A stretch of 48,734 bases of DNA from Cyanomargarita calcarea GSE-NOS-MK-12-04C. GTDB lineage: Bacteria > Cyanobacteriota > Cyanobacteriia > Cyanobacteriales > Nostocaceae. The translations under genes were made by a program, and so were the position numbers. The notes beneath the pieces are model-generated. The model saw nothing but the letters and a program-made list of their open reading frames with translations. It did not search any database and had not been told where the DNA came from. Shown in pieces: positions 25,983 through 34,739 of this stretch. The stretch lies in NCBI GenBank assembly GCA_019359595.1, contig JAHHGZ010000053.1, positions 1 to 48,734 of the forward strand, in the 5' to 3' direction. Position 1 is the stretch's first letter. Every line of letters starts with the position of its first letter.

Positions 25983-26678
25983 CTATTTTAAACTCTCAGC
26001 AAAGATTAATCTTTCTAAATCTAAATTTGATGACACTTGCGCCAGTTTGTCTAAGTCAGTGGGATTTTCTAAATAAGGGATGCAGCCTAAAATCGGGATA
26101 TTAGTCAGCGATCGGATTAAATCTTGTGGTGCCCAGTCTTCGATTTCGGCTTCGGTTCGCGATTGGACACAGTTGAGTATTATACCTACCAAATTGACGC
26201 GACGTTGTTTCGCTAATGCGACATTTGCCACAGATTGGGCGATCGCACCCAATTTCACGGGTACTACTAACAAAGTTGGCAAACGCCATTGCCCTGCTAA
26301 ATCAGCTATTGTCAATTCGTCAGTAACTGGTGTACCCAATCCACCCAAACCTTCCATCAAAATAAAATTATAACGCGATCGCATAGTCGAGAAAGTCTGC
26401 CAAACCAGGGCTAAATCTACTATTCTATCTTCTCGTGCAGCGGCGATTGGTGGTGCAAGGGGTGTTTGAAAATATAAAGGTGTAATTTCTTCAGCTTTTT
26501 GCGATAGCGAAAATAGTTTTTGGTAAAGCTCGCGATCGCCAACCCCCGATTGAATCGGTTTCATAATTCCCAAACTCCGATCGGGGAAATATTTTTGCCA
26601 ATAAGCAGCCAATGCCATTGTCACAACAGTTTTGCCTGCTTCCGTATCAGTTCCAGAAATTAGTAATGTATTTAACAC
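25983..26678 (-). CDS. bioD: ATP-dependent dethiobiotin synthetase BioD
   Basis: This 231-residue enzyme of biotin synthesis converts 7,8-diaminopelargonate, CO2 and ATP to dethiobiotin. The P-loop GTDTEAGKT lies at residues 9-17, MKPIQSG near 39 is the substrate/metal segment with its conserved Lys, and [11 protein letters not shown] near 108 is the second nucleotide motif (EGAGG in most BioD; here EGLGG). [11 protein letters not shown] near 140 also fits. The length is typical. No other biotin gene is nearby, consistent with scattered bio genes in cyanobacteria. TTAGTTG heptamers lie just upstream of the ATG at 26685-26745. Confidence 0.92.
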   Translation of the reverse strand: MLNTLLISGTDTEAGKTVVTMALAAYWQKYFPDRSLGIMKPIQSGVGDRELYQKLFSLSQKAEEITPLYFQTPLAPPIAAAREDRIVDLALVWQTFSTMRSRYNFILMEGLGGLGTPVTDELTIADLAGQWRLPTLLVVPVKLGAIAQSVANVALAKQRRVNLVGIILNCVQSRTEAEIEDWAPQDLIRSLTNIPILGCIPYLENPTDLDKLAQVSSNLDLERLIFAESLK

Positions 26679-26904
26679 GTTTTAATTGTTAGTTGTTAGT
26701 TGCGAGTTGTTAGTTGTGATTTTCTAATAACTAACAACTATTAATTTATGTATATTATAATACTTTTTACGGAAATTGAGGATTCTATTAGATGAAGAAA
26801 AAATCAATCAGACTAATCGTGAACGGTTGGCTGGATATGCCCCTCCAACTCATCGGGAGATGAGGGGAATGCTCAGGGCTATCATCAACTTTCAACCGTC
26901 AACG

Positions 26905-28689
26905 CTAAAAACTAGTTTGACCAGAAGATGGTTTTGGGACATCCCCTGCATTCGGATTATTCCCTTGATTAGAAGTAGATGTAGGTGAGTTGTTTTCTGG
27001 TATTACTTGTGGTGAACTTTCTGGTGTGGGTAAGTTTGGCAAGTTGTCAGTAGGTGGAATAGAAGTTTCTGGTGTCGGTAAGGCCGGGGACTCATTAGTT
27101 GTCGGCGAAACCTTTGGTGAAGGTATTTTTGGCGAGGTGTCTTGTGAAGGTTCTTTTGGTGGAGTCTTGGCTGGGTTTTCCAATGCCACATTCAGACTGT
27201 AGTCGTTTTCTGGAACTCCAGATGCAGGACTTAGCTCAATAGTATATCTACCATTAAAAAGCAATTCTCCTTGATAAAATGTCACATCTTTGGCACTACT
27301 ATCAATTGGTTGTCCATTTGGGTCCAAGATAGTCAACAAAACACCTTCTTGTGACAGCATCGCTGTTAACTGTAGTCCTTCTTTACCATAAAATGTATAC
27401 TGAACTGTCTGATTCGTTTTCAGAGTACCCGTAACGTTACTTATATTAGATGCATCAAAGTTGAGGCGCTTGCGAAGAAATACAGCAGGTACATCATTGG
27501 TAGGTATGCCTGTCGGTGTCGGTGTCGGTGTCGGTGTTGGTGTCGGTGTTGGTGTCGAGTTAGCGGTAATTACTGGGGACGGGAAGGTTTGTGGGGATGT
27601 GAGTATTTGTGGAGCGCTAGATTGTTGATTACGTAAAGAACTGACCACGGCCCAAGAACCAAATCCGGCCAGGATAACAACAGCACTACCAATTGCACCA
27701 ATAGCCAAAGGATTATCTAAAACTGAGCTATTGGAGGGTTGTGGAATCACCGGATCGAGTCTATTCGGCTTGGGTTCCACTTGGATTGGATGCCGACCAA
27801 CTGCGATTGTTTGCACGTTGGATACATCCGGATTCGATGCTGGGGCTGTTAATTGATTTATCGATTGTAGTGCAATAGCGACATCAGTTGCATTTTGATA
27901 GCGATCGCCTGGAATGGAACTCAACATTCGATTCAAAACTTTCGCAAATCGCGGATGCACTGTTACCCAACGTTGCCAATTCCAAATTAATTTAGTTTCA
28001 TCAAATAATTCATTCGGCTCTCGAAGAGTGAGCAAAACGATCGCTGTTACCCCTAGTGCATACAAATCGCTGCTGGGATAAGCCCGACCTGTTTGCATTT
28101 GCTCGGTAGGAGAGTAACCCAATTTCCCTACAGTGGTCGCTTGGACTGTACTACCCAAACCCTGTAATCGGGTTGCTAATTCTTTCACCACCCCAAAGTC
28201 AATTAATACAGGCTTTTTGTCGTCCAGACGCAAAATAATATTTTCTGGTGAAATATCTCGGTGAATTAGCCCCTGACCGTGAATATATTCTAACACTGGC
28301 AGCAACGACGATATCAACTGCAACACTTCTGCCTCAGTGAAAGTACTACCAGCTTCCTTGCGCTCATCTAACAAAGCGCGATAAGTTTTACCTGCGACAT
28401 ATTCCTGTACTAGAAATAAACGTTGGTCTTGTTCAAATCTTTCCCGAAATTGTGGCACTTGGGGGTGCTGTATTTGATACAAAACAGCCGCCTCTCGCTG
28501 GAAAAGTTCTTGTGCCTTCTCCCAGACCTCCCCCGTTGCGGTTGGAATCAATTCCTTGATTGCACAAAGTTCGTTAAAGCGTCTCTCGTCTTCTGCGAGG
28601 TAAGTTCTACCAAATCCCCCCTGCCCGAGAATTTGAATGATGCGGTAACGGTTTTGCAGGACAGTGCCAACTGGAATGGGTGGTTGCAT
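26905..28689 (-). CDS. Transmembrane Ser/Thr protein kinase with extracytoplasmic PPC-like domain
   Basis: From the ATG at 28689 the product is 594 residues. The kinase domain (about 15-285) has the Gly loop GQGGFG (22-27), Lys45 in AIKEL, the catalytic loop HRDISPEN with Asp145 and DFG at 164-166. All key residues are present. A polar linker leads to one membrane helix (about 333-357, AIGAIGSAVVILAGFGSWAVV) and a (PT)n stalk encoded by a GGTGTC microsatellite. A PPC-like beta domain of about 100 residues follows (TLKTNQTVQYTFYGKEGLQL...GRYTIELSPASG), then a Pro/Ser/Thr-rich tail. The layout suggests a sensor with the outer domain in the periplasm or wall. A start at 28731 would add 14 residues and is less likely. 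Confidence 0.92.
   Translation of the reverse strand: MQPPIPVGTVLQNRYRIIQILGQGGFGRTYLAEDERRFNELCAIKELIPTATGEVWEKAQELFQREAAVLYQIQHPQVPQFRERFEQDQRLFLVQEYVAGKTYRALLDERKEAGSTFTEAEVLQLISSLLPVLEYIHGQGLIHRDISPENIILRLDDKKPVLIDFGVVKELATRLQGLGSTVQATTVGKLGYSPTEQMQTGRAYPSSDLYALGVTAIVLLTLREPNELFDETKLIWNWQRWVTVHPRFAKVLNRMLSSIPGDRYQNATDVAIALQSINQLTAPASNPDVSNVQTIAVGRHPIQVEPKPNRLDPVIPQPSNSSVLDNPLAIGAIGSAVVILAGFGSWAVVSSLRNQQSSAPQILTSPQTFPSPVITANSTPTPTPTPTPTPTPTGIPTNDVPAVFLRKRLNFDASNISNVTGTLKTNQTVQYTFYGKEGLQLTAMLSQEGVLLTILDPNGQPIDSSAKDVTFYQGELLFNGRYTIELSPASGVPENDYSLNVALENPAKTPPKEPSQDTSPKIPSPKVSPTTNESPALPTPETSIPPTDNLPNLPTPESSPQVIPENNSPTSTSNQGNNPNAGDVPKPSSGQTSF
27511..27557. repeat. GGTGTC microsatellite encoding a Pro-Thr stalk
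   Basis: About seven and a half hexamer units of GGTGTC/GGTGTT lie inside the kinase gene and encode alternating Pro and Thr on the minus strand. Unit changes keep the reading frame, so length variation would only alter stalk length. Confidence 0.85.
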
Positions 28690-29441
28690 CGTTGATTGGT
28701 TGGGTGTAATTGCAACAAAAGAGAAAGTCATGAAAGAGACGATAGTTACTCACTAAGGTAAACTTCGATGCTAACTCGCTTAATTATATTTTCACACTCC
28801 GTCCTCAGTACTTAAGTATTGAACTGTGAAAAATATGAAAAAGTCGGTAACAAGCACGCCCAAGCAAGGTATAAAGTCCAAACAATACTTTTCGACGGTA
28901 ATCCGAACGATTTGGTTAGATTCCCCCGTTTGGGAGCAGCATCCACCCTGTTGTCAGCAAAAAACTAGCTTTTACACCAGTGTCTCCCAAAATGGTATTG
29001 AAAATATGTTGTTTGATTTAAAACCTGAAATCAAGTCTGCTAGTTTATAAATTGGCATCTTTGATCGTAGTTTATACAAATACTTATGATAGCATTAGTC
29101 TAAGTGTTTATGCTTAGTCGATTAGATTTTCATGATTACTTTAAGTTCTGAATCCTTTCCATTCAGCTATAAATTAGGTGGGTAGAGTAAAACACTTTAG
29201 CGAACTTTCGAGTCGGGAGTTTTTCAGCTACTGTCTAAAAAAATATCAACTATGGGTCTAGCTGTCTGACTTAATGTCAGTTAAGCTGTCAATGGTTTGT
29301 TTGCTTATTGGGCTGGCAAGTTACTAAATATGTATTTTCACGGAGGGATGTTTCAAGTTTTTATGAAACCTTCAACATAGCCTACAGATGTTTTTTTAGA
29401 CTATTTCAGTTTAATGTCAAATCTCTAATGATAATATTGCT
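28690..29441. other. Intergenic region between the kinase and prs
   Basis: About 750 bases contain the divergent promoters. A 74-codon frame at 28826-29050 lacks a ribosome binding site and has no recognisable sequence, so I do not call it. I see no strong hairpin, no dispersed repeat copy and no defined operator. Confidence 0.4.
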
Positions 29442-30485
29442 ATGAATGCACAATTAGGATCTGCTGTGCTAAGTTCTGCAACTTTAAAAGTGCAATCAGC
29501 CACTGCAACAAGGCTGAGTGAAAATAATCGCCTGCGGTTGTTCTCTGGCTCTGCCAATGTACAACTGTCTCAAGAAGTAGCTCGTTATTTGGGCATGGAC
29601 TTGGGACCAATGATCCGCAAACGATTTGCGGATGGAGAACTCTATGTTCAAATTCAAGAATCTATCCGGGGTTGTGATGTTTATTTAATCCAGCCATCCT
29701 GCCACCCGGTAAACGATAACTTGATGGAATTGCTGATTATGATTGACGCTTGTCGTCGAGCAAGTGCTAGGCAGGTAACGGCAGTAATACCCTATTATGG
29801 CTATGCCCGCGCTGACCGCAAAACGGCAGGACGAGAGTCAATTACAGCCAAGCTAGTTGCGAACCTAATTACCCAAGCAGGTGCTAACCGCATTCTAGCA
29901 ATGGATTTGCACTCGTCTCAGATTCAGGGCTATTTCGACATCCCCCTTGACCATGTTTACGGTTCGCCAGTGCTTATAGACTACATGATGAGTAAACAAC
30001 TAGAAGACATTGTAGTTGTTTCTCCAGATACTGGTGGTGTGGCACGGGCAAGAGCGTTTGCGAAAAATCTGAATGATGCCCCCTTGGCAATTATCGACAA
30101 ACGTCGTCAGGCTCATAACGTCGCTGAGGTGATGAACGTCATCGGCGATGTTAAGGGCAAAACGGCGGTGTTGCTGGATGATATGATCGATACTGGTGGC
30201 ACGATCGCCGCCGGAGCGAAGTTACTGCGTGAAGAGGGTGCAAGTCAGGTGTATGCTTGTGCAACTCATGCAGTTCTTTCACCACCTGCAATTGAACGGT
30301 TGTCTAGTGGTTTGTTTGAGGAAGTGATTGTCACCAACACCATTCAGATAGCAGAAAGTGATGTTCCAGGGGAGTCCCTTAAAGAACGCTTTCCACAGCT
30401 CGTTGTGCTTTCAGTGGCTAATCTGTTAGGGGAAACTATCTGGCGAATTCACGAGGACAGTTCTGTAAGTAGTATGTTCCGCTAA
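29442..30485 (+). CDS. prs: Ribose-phosphate pyrophosphokinase (PRPP synthetase)
   Basis: This 347-residue class I enzyme makes PRPP from ribose 5-phosphate and ATP for purine, pyrimidine, NAD, His and Trp synthesis. The conserved RLFSGSANVQLSQEVA lies near residue 32, RFADGELYVQIQESIRG near 60 and PYYGYARADRK with the flexible-loop Arg near 118. The PRPP-binding loop VLLDDMIDTGGT is near 246. The N-terminus carries about 25 extra residues (SSATLKVQSATATRLSENN) compared with the roughly 315-residue bacterial enzymes; such extensions are common in cyanobacteria. No operon partner is evident. Confidence 0.95.
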   Translation: MNAQLGSAVLSSATLKVQSATATRLSENNRLRLFSGSANVQLSQEVARYLGMDLGPMIRKRFADGELYVQIQESIRGCDVYLIQPSCHPVNDNLMELLIMIDACRRASARQVTAVIPYYGYARADRKTAGRESITAKLVANLITQAGANRILAMDLHSSQIQGYFDIPLDHVYGSPVLIDYMMSKQLEDIVVVSPDTGGVARARAFAKNLNDAPLAIIDKRRQAHNVAEVMNVIGDVKGKTAVLLDDMIDTGGTIAAGAKLLREEGASQVYACATHAVLSPPAIERLSSGLFEEVIVTNTIQIAESDVPGESLKERFPQLVVLSVANLLGETIWRIHEDSSVSSMFR

Positions 30486-30543
30486 CAAAAGAAAAGTCTG
30501 TCGTCCCCGTTACAGTTCAAGAAATGGGACAAGGGGGACAAAG

Positions 30544-30583
30544 GGGAGATAGGGAGATAGGGAGATAGGGAGATAGGGAGATA
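30544..30583. repeat. Tandem octamer GGGAGATA x5
   Basis: Five exact copies of GGGAGATA run from 30544 to 30583 and degrade into GGGAGAGG units up to about 30601. The tract lies between the 3' ends of prs and the HD-domain gene and has no coding role. Confidence 0.9.
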
Positions 30584-30677
30584 GGGAGAGGGGGAGAGGG
30601 GGTTTAATACTGCTTTGTAATTCATAGACATCCAATCCTTACTTAACGTTTCAACGGGTGGAGACGGCTCCATTACC

Positions 30678-30717
30678 CTTTCCTTCTTCCTTCTTCCTTC
30701 TTCCTTCTTCCTTCATT
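30678..30717. repeat. CCTTCTTCC tract at the end of the HD gene
   Basis: Four tandem CTTCCTT-type units ending in CCTTCATTC match the terminal part of the dispersed repeat family. The hairpin half is absent. It encodes the last 14 residues of the HD-domain frame. Confidence 0.75.
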
Positions 30718-31094
30718 CAAAGCTAATGCCTCTATTTCCAAAACTACCCGTTCTAATTCGGCAACTAGAGGCGTTTTTCCAATCAGGTCAAAAGTAATTG
30801 CAAGTTGTCGATAATACCAGAGAGTACCTTCCTTGCGGCCTTGAAAACGCTCCCAGAGTGATTCGCCCAACACTCGATAGTCTTTAAGAATTGACCGGGC
30901 ATTATGAAGTTTATCAGAACCTGATACTAACAGCACCGATGGCGAAGCTGTCATAAGATGGGCAATGTATGCTTCTTTACGCTGTTTCCAAGGTGGTTTC
31001 GGTATGGTGTGCGCATCCGTACAGCCATGCACAATCGCTGTTTCGTGTAGCGGCTCCACCTTGGTCTTCGATAGCATCATGGAGAAGTGCGGCG

Positions 31095-31120
31095 ATACGG
31101 CTTCAGCCGTTGCCAAGGGC
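31095..31120. mobile_element. 26-bp very small insert splitting a HIP1 site
   Basis: Removing 31095-31120 (ATACGGCTTCAGCCGTTGCC and AAGGGC) joins GGCG to ATCGC. This regenerates GGCGATCGC, a HIP1 octamer, and restores the HD reading frame. The insert carries the inverted ACGGCT..AGCCGT and a GCCCTTGGC end like the core at about 12574-12625. Its size fits the class of very small mobile repeats described in cyanobacteria. Confidence 0.75.
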
Positions 31121-31320
31121 ATCGCTTCATCTTCATTAGCACCGTATTCTAAGGCAATACTGGCGACACCTAATAAATGGGCAATATACGGTATATCAGA
31201 ACCTTTCCGTACTTGTGTAGCGTGGAGTTCGGTAGCGTAGGTTAAAGCTTCAGTAAAGCGTTTTGTTACAAGCATAGTTTTGCAAAGAATTCTAACCGAA
31301 AACTTGCAGAATTAGACAAT

Positions 31321-32907
31321 TTACCCGACTTTTTCTGTTCCTTGCAATCCACTGTTGGTTTCAGATACCGGAATATGCAATTTTCTCGGTTTTCTTTGCT
31401 TAATACGTTGTAATAAAATATCCCATCCCCGAATCAAAAAGCCAACTAATATACCGAATATTATACCGAATATAAAACTGTATACAATCGCAGACACATA
31501 CTCTTGGTATTTCTTAGGTCCTACAGTTAGCGTAGGAAGTGGACTTGTGGAGGAAAGAGTTGAGGCAATTTGTCCTGCACCGATGCCGCTACCGACAGCG
31601 AGGATTGTTACTTGGAGGTCACGATCACGTTCCTTTTCTCCTTGTGCGGAAGTTTCCAATACCTCTTGGCGATCGCGTTCTCTTTCAGCTAGCTCAATCG
31701 CTACTTGACCCCGGATTGAGGCGATCGCTTTATCTATCAAACCAAAACCATGATGAAAATAGCCTAAATCCGCAGTTACTTGTTCTTGAAAATAACAGCA
31801 AGTTTTCTCACCAAAAATTGCTAAAAATTCCAGACTTTCATCAGAAAATCTACTTCTAATTTCTTGTAGTTTTTCTGTGTAATTGCGAGAGTGGTCAATA
31901 ATTGTATTTTGCTTGACTTCTATGTCCCGTAATTTATCCGCATATTGCAGTGCCATCCGTGGCAAAATTATTAGTTGTTCATTAAACTTCTGTAAATCTG
32001 ATTCGTCCAATCTTAAATGTTCGCGAGGCTGGAGAAATTGTTTAATATGGGACTCTATCTCTTCATATTTTGCTATTGCAGCTTTTTTAGCATTTTTACA
32101 ACTTCTTTTGTAAGCACTGACAACTTTGGCACGAAAGAAAAATAAATCAAATAACTCTTTGTAACAAGTATGAAATTTATTTTCTGATTCTTCATCCAAG
32201 AAAAACCAGACTAAAGTGTGGTGATAACTAGTCAATTGTCGAAAAATACCATATTCAAAAATTGGACTGCCGAATAATTGACCAACTTGGTTAAATGGTG
32301 GTGCTTTATAATTTTCTGGAAATATTGCTTCCAAGCATCGATCGGCGATTTCTTTGAGTGAGTTTAGGTCTTTTTCTCTATCTTCTGCTGATAAATGAGC
32401 GGTAATTAATAGAGTTTGCCCCACAAAGCTATCGCTCTCTTGTTCGTGTAAGATAAAACAGTTATCTGGATTCAAGCTCCGGACTTCATTAACATTTATT
32501 TTACTAGCTTTTTGTTCTTCAAGACGGTAAAGACTTAATGCTAATGCGTAGCTTTTGTAAGTTCGTATTGGATAAATAAAATCTTTTCCTCTACCCAGAT
32601 TTATTTTACCATTTACACTATCAATCACGAGAAAATCATTATCGAGCAAATTAGAATTTTTGATATCAAGATTGACTAACTCAACACAAGGACGGTTTAT
32701 ATCTTTTTCTAAATCCAAGTACTGTTTAATCTCAATTTTTTTATCTAATGTTTTTTCAATTATATTATCGCATTTTTGCCAAAGCCAATCGTTATTATCT
32801 TCAGAATAATTATTCTTTTCATCATCATTAACAACAGTAGGATTCGGATTATCTTTTAAATAAAATGCAAATAAATGAATATTGGGAGCATAAACTTTTG
32901 AATCCAT
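31321..32907 (-). CDS. Unknown coiled-coil protein with two C-terminal membrane helices, paralogue A
   Basis: I do not recognise a named function for this 528-residue protein. AGGAG eight bases before the ATG supports the start. An N-terminal domain (about 1-150: YAPNIHLFAFYL, WLWQKCDNIIEK, FIYPIRTYKSYALAL, LNPDNC) comes first. A middle domain (about 155-260) has FVGQTLLITAHLS, FNQVGQLFGSPIFEYG and LVWFFLDEESE. Long helices (about 260-430) end in QVAIELAERERDRQ. Two hydrophobic stretches (about 442-465 and 480-505, SAIVYSFIFGIIFGILVGFL) and a basic tail complete it. Long helix, TM, short loop, TM recalls CorA topology, but no GMN motif is present. A shorter paralogue lies upstream at 33417, so this looks like a tandem duplication. 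Confidence 0.75.
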   Translation of the reverse strand: MDSKVYAPNIHLFAFYLKDNPNPTVVNDDEKNNYSEDNNDWLWQKCDNIIEKTLDKKIEIKQYLDLEKDINRPCVELVNLDIKNSNLLDNDFLVIDSVNGKINLGRGKDFIYPIRTYKSYALALSLYRLEEQKASKINVNEVRSLNPDNCFILHEQESDSFVGQTLLITAHLSAEDREKDLNSLKEIADRCLEAIFPENYKAPPFNQVGQLFGSPIFEYGIFRQLTSYHHTLVWFFLDEESENKFHTCYKELFDLFFFRAKVVSAYKRSCKNAKKAAIAKYEEIESHIKQFLQPREHLRLDESDLQKFNEQLIILPRMALQYADKLRDIEVKQNTIIDHSRNYTEKLQEIRSRFSDESLEFLAIFGEKTCCYFQEQVTADLGYFHHGFGLIDKAIASIRGQVAIELAERERDRQEVLETSAQGEKERDRDLQVTILAVGSGIGAGQIASTLSSTSPLPTLTVGPKKYQEYVSAIVYSFIFGIIFGILVGFLIRGWDILLQRIKQRKPRKLHIPVSETNSGLQGTEKVG

Positions 32908-32990
32908 TTGTCACTCCTGATTTTTCTAGTTAAATCTGAATATTTGTAATTATTTAATTTTTAGAAATGTTTGACGTGTCGTGAGGGTTA

Positions 32991-33172
32991 GATCCCCGAC
33001 TTCTTTAAGGATACCGCTGGCGAATGGTAGGTCTGACCCCTCACCCAAGAATTTAATAGGGTTTTGAGGATATCGATAGGATAGCGATCGCTGCTGAAAA
33101 GGTTGATTTTTCGTTAGCATAAGGGGTGTTACCCCTGATTCGCCAGCGGTATCCTTTAAGAAGTCGGGGATC
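32991..33172. mobile_element. MITE-like element with 35-bp inverted repeats
   Basis: The left arm 32991-33025 (GATCCCCGACTTCTTTAAGG, then ATACCGCTGGCGAAT) matches the complement of the right arm 33138-33172 at 34 of 35 positions. The 112-base interior has no ORF but contains an ACCCC..GGGGT pairing and a HIP1 site. It sits in the 509-base gap between the two coiled-coil paralogues, upstream of paralogue A. No transposase is nearby, so any movement must be driven in trans. Confidence 0.85.
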
Positions 33173-33416
33173 TTGCAACACGAGGGAAATTATAGTGTAT
33201 ATATGCTACTGGATATATTTATTATCACTTAAGTCAGTTGAAGTTATCTGTATACACTAAAACAATGTAGCTTGCGTAATTAAAATTCTTTTGTCAACAA
33301 AGCGGTAATAGACTTCTTACCGTTTGTTGATGGAAACTCAAGGTTTTCACTCGTTTTAGGGGGGAAATAACATCCAAACCTTCCTACAAACAAAAGATAT
33401 AAGTCCTAGGGATATT

Positions 33417-34739
33417 CTAAGGTCTGTTTTCCTGTCCAGCATTAGCTGCTTCGTTAGCTGGCTTTTTCTTTCCACAAATACTTGTCAATTTTCCTGCACA
33501 CTTTATTATACCAGGTAATACACTAGGTAATTTCTTAAATATCAGCCATGCAGCTACCCCAAAAAACAGACCGACAATGAGGCTGTAATAAATAGATGAA
33601 ATATACAAAGGAGCCGGTGGATAAGGCAATACAGGCGAATTCTGGTTAGAGTTAGCTCCTTTTTCAATATTACTTCCAAGAGGATGATAATTATAACTCG
33701 ATGCAGAAATTCCTGCAGCAGCCATGCCAATACTACTGTAAGTTAAGATTAGGATTGTATTTTGTAGACTGCGATCTCTTTCTGCTTGGTCAATTTGTAT
33801 TTGAGTTCGGAACACTGAAATAGCTTTTTCTATCAGCCTAGAGCCATCACGTAAATAACTCAAATCCGCCTCTATCTGTTCTTTAAAATAAAGGCATTTT
33901 TTCTCGCTAAACATTACTAAAAACTTAATATTTTCATTTTCAGTTGGAAGGCTATTATTTTTATCTGGAAAAACACTCGCTATATTTATCAATTTTTCAT
34001 TATATTTGCGAGTATTTTTCACAATTTGTTCTAGTTTTTTTTCTATTTTGCCCAAATTTTCCGAATATTCAAATTCTTTATGTATGATATTAATAATTGC
34101 TTTATTAAAATTTTGTAGCTCTTCTTCACTTAATCTTGTACTATTACCATGTTTAACATTCAATTCTTCATTAATTAATCTTTTTATTTCTGCATACGCA
34201 GCATCGGCTAATTGGTAAATTGAGTCTTTTTTATTCTTGCTTGAAGGTTCTGATGCGGCTTGAAAATCTTGAACAATTAGATGACGAATTAAGAATAACT
34301 CCGATAATTTATGCTTGAAGCCACTATAATTGAATAACGATTCAGTTTCTTCATCAAAGAAAAACCACACTAAAATATTGCGGTAGTTATCGAATTGAGT
34401 CGCAATACCATATTGAAAAATTGGACTGCCGAATAGTTTAGCTGCTTGATTAAATGAGTCGATTGTATCCTTTGAGTTTCCTGGAAAATAAGTCTTCAAA
34501 ACTTTCTGCTCTAGTGAAGTACAGAAAAGCGGGGAGAGATTTCCACCCCAGAAGAATTTTAGCAGTTTAATCTCTAACTTACTCAACTTAGAATTGGTAT
34601 AATACCTAATGCATTTATCTGAAAGCTTTTTAAGGTCTTGTTGACTTAGCTCTCGACCTTTTTTGGTCAGTAAAGCGGTAATTACTATAGTTTCACCTAA
34701 ATTTTCACAGTTACTTCCAGAATAAAACTCAGAATTCAT
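33417..34739 (-). CDS. Unknown coiled-coil protein with two C-terminal membrane helices, paralogue B
   Basis: This 440-residue relative of the 31321 protein shares GxTxxITAxL near the N-terminus, FNQAAKLFGSPIFQYG and LVWFFFDEETES. It also shares LSEEELQNFN, RKYNEKLINIASVF, FLVMFSEKKCLYFKEQIEAD, LIEKAISVFRTQ and QAERDRSLQNTIL. Two hydrophobic segments (about 325-350, and 380-405 in YYSLIVGLFFGVAAWLIF) and a Lys/Ala-rich tail end it. It lacks the N-terminal 150 residues of paralogue A. The start is sound: both genes have the same leader, ATCAGGAGT followed six bases later by ATG. The codon use is AT-rich with many Lys and Asn, so it may be evolving fast. Function unknown; a membrane-acting effector is one possibility. 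Confidence 0.72.
   Translation of the reverse strand: MNSEFYSGSNCENLGETIVITALLTKKGRELSQQDLKKLSDKCIRYYTNSKLSKLEIKLLKFFWGGNLSPLFCTSLEQKVLKTYFPGNSKDTIDSFNQAAKLFGSPIFQYGIATQFDNYRNILVWFFFDEETESLFNYSGFKHKLSELFLIRHLIVQDFQAASEPSSKNKKDSIYQLADAAYAEIKRLINEELNVKHGNSTRLSEEELQNFNKAIINIIHKEFEYSENLGKIEKKLEQIVKNTRKYNEKLINIASVFPDKNNSLPTENENIKFLVMFSEKKCLYFKEQIEADLSYLRDGSRLIEKAISVFRTQIQIDQAERDRSLQNTILILTYSSIGMAAAGISASSYNYHPLGSNIEKGANSNQNSPVLPYPPAPLYISSIYYSLIVGLFFGVAAWLIFKKLPSVLPGIIKCAGKLTSICGKKKPANEAANAGQENRP

Larger units (their letters stand above)
30673..31275 (-). pseudogene. HD-domain (RelA/SpoT-like phosphohydrolase fold) gene, catalytic motif lost by frameshift
   Basis: The frame is open for 200 codons. 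Residues 1-50 (FTEALTYATELHATQVRKGS, PYIAHLLGVASIALEYGANE) and the part after about 85 (GCTDAHTIPKPPWKQRKEAY, SDKLHNARSILKDYR) match a cyanobacterial HD family. The segment in between is unrelated to it. Shifting frame there gives IAALLHDAIEDQGGAATR, the missing HD motif. The shift comes from a 26-base insert at 31095-31120, and the original frame resumes after an apparent deletion near 31050. The continuous product would lack the metal-binding HD pair. The last residues (NEGRRKKEEGRRKG) are encoded by a CCTTCTTCC repeat, so the natural stop is also lost. I treat it as a pseudogene. Confidence 0.8.

Noticed and set aside
26776-26988. Frame reading EEKINQTNRERLAGYAPPTHREM, possibly an old gene fragment
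   Set aside because: The start is weak, the frame runs into the kinase 3' end, and I could not tie it to a family with any confidence.
28826-29050. Possible 74-codon gene upstream of prs
   Set aside because: It has no ribosome binding site, no recognisable domain and a composition like the surrounding intergenic DNA.
30544-30583. Tandem octamers considered as a CRISPR-like array
   Set aside because: The units are 8 bases with no spacers. It is a simple satellite.
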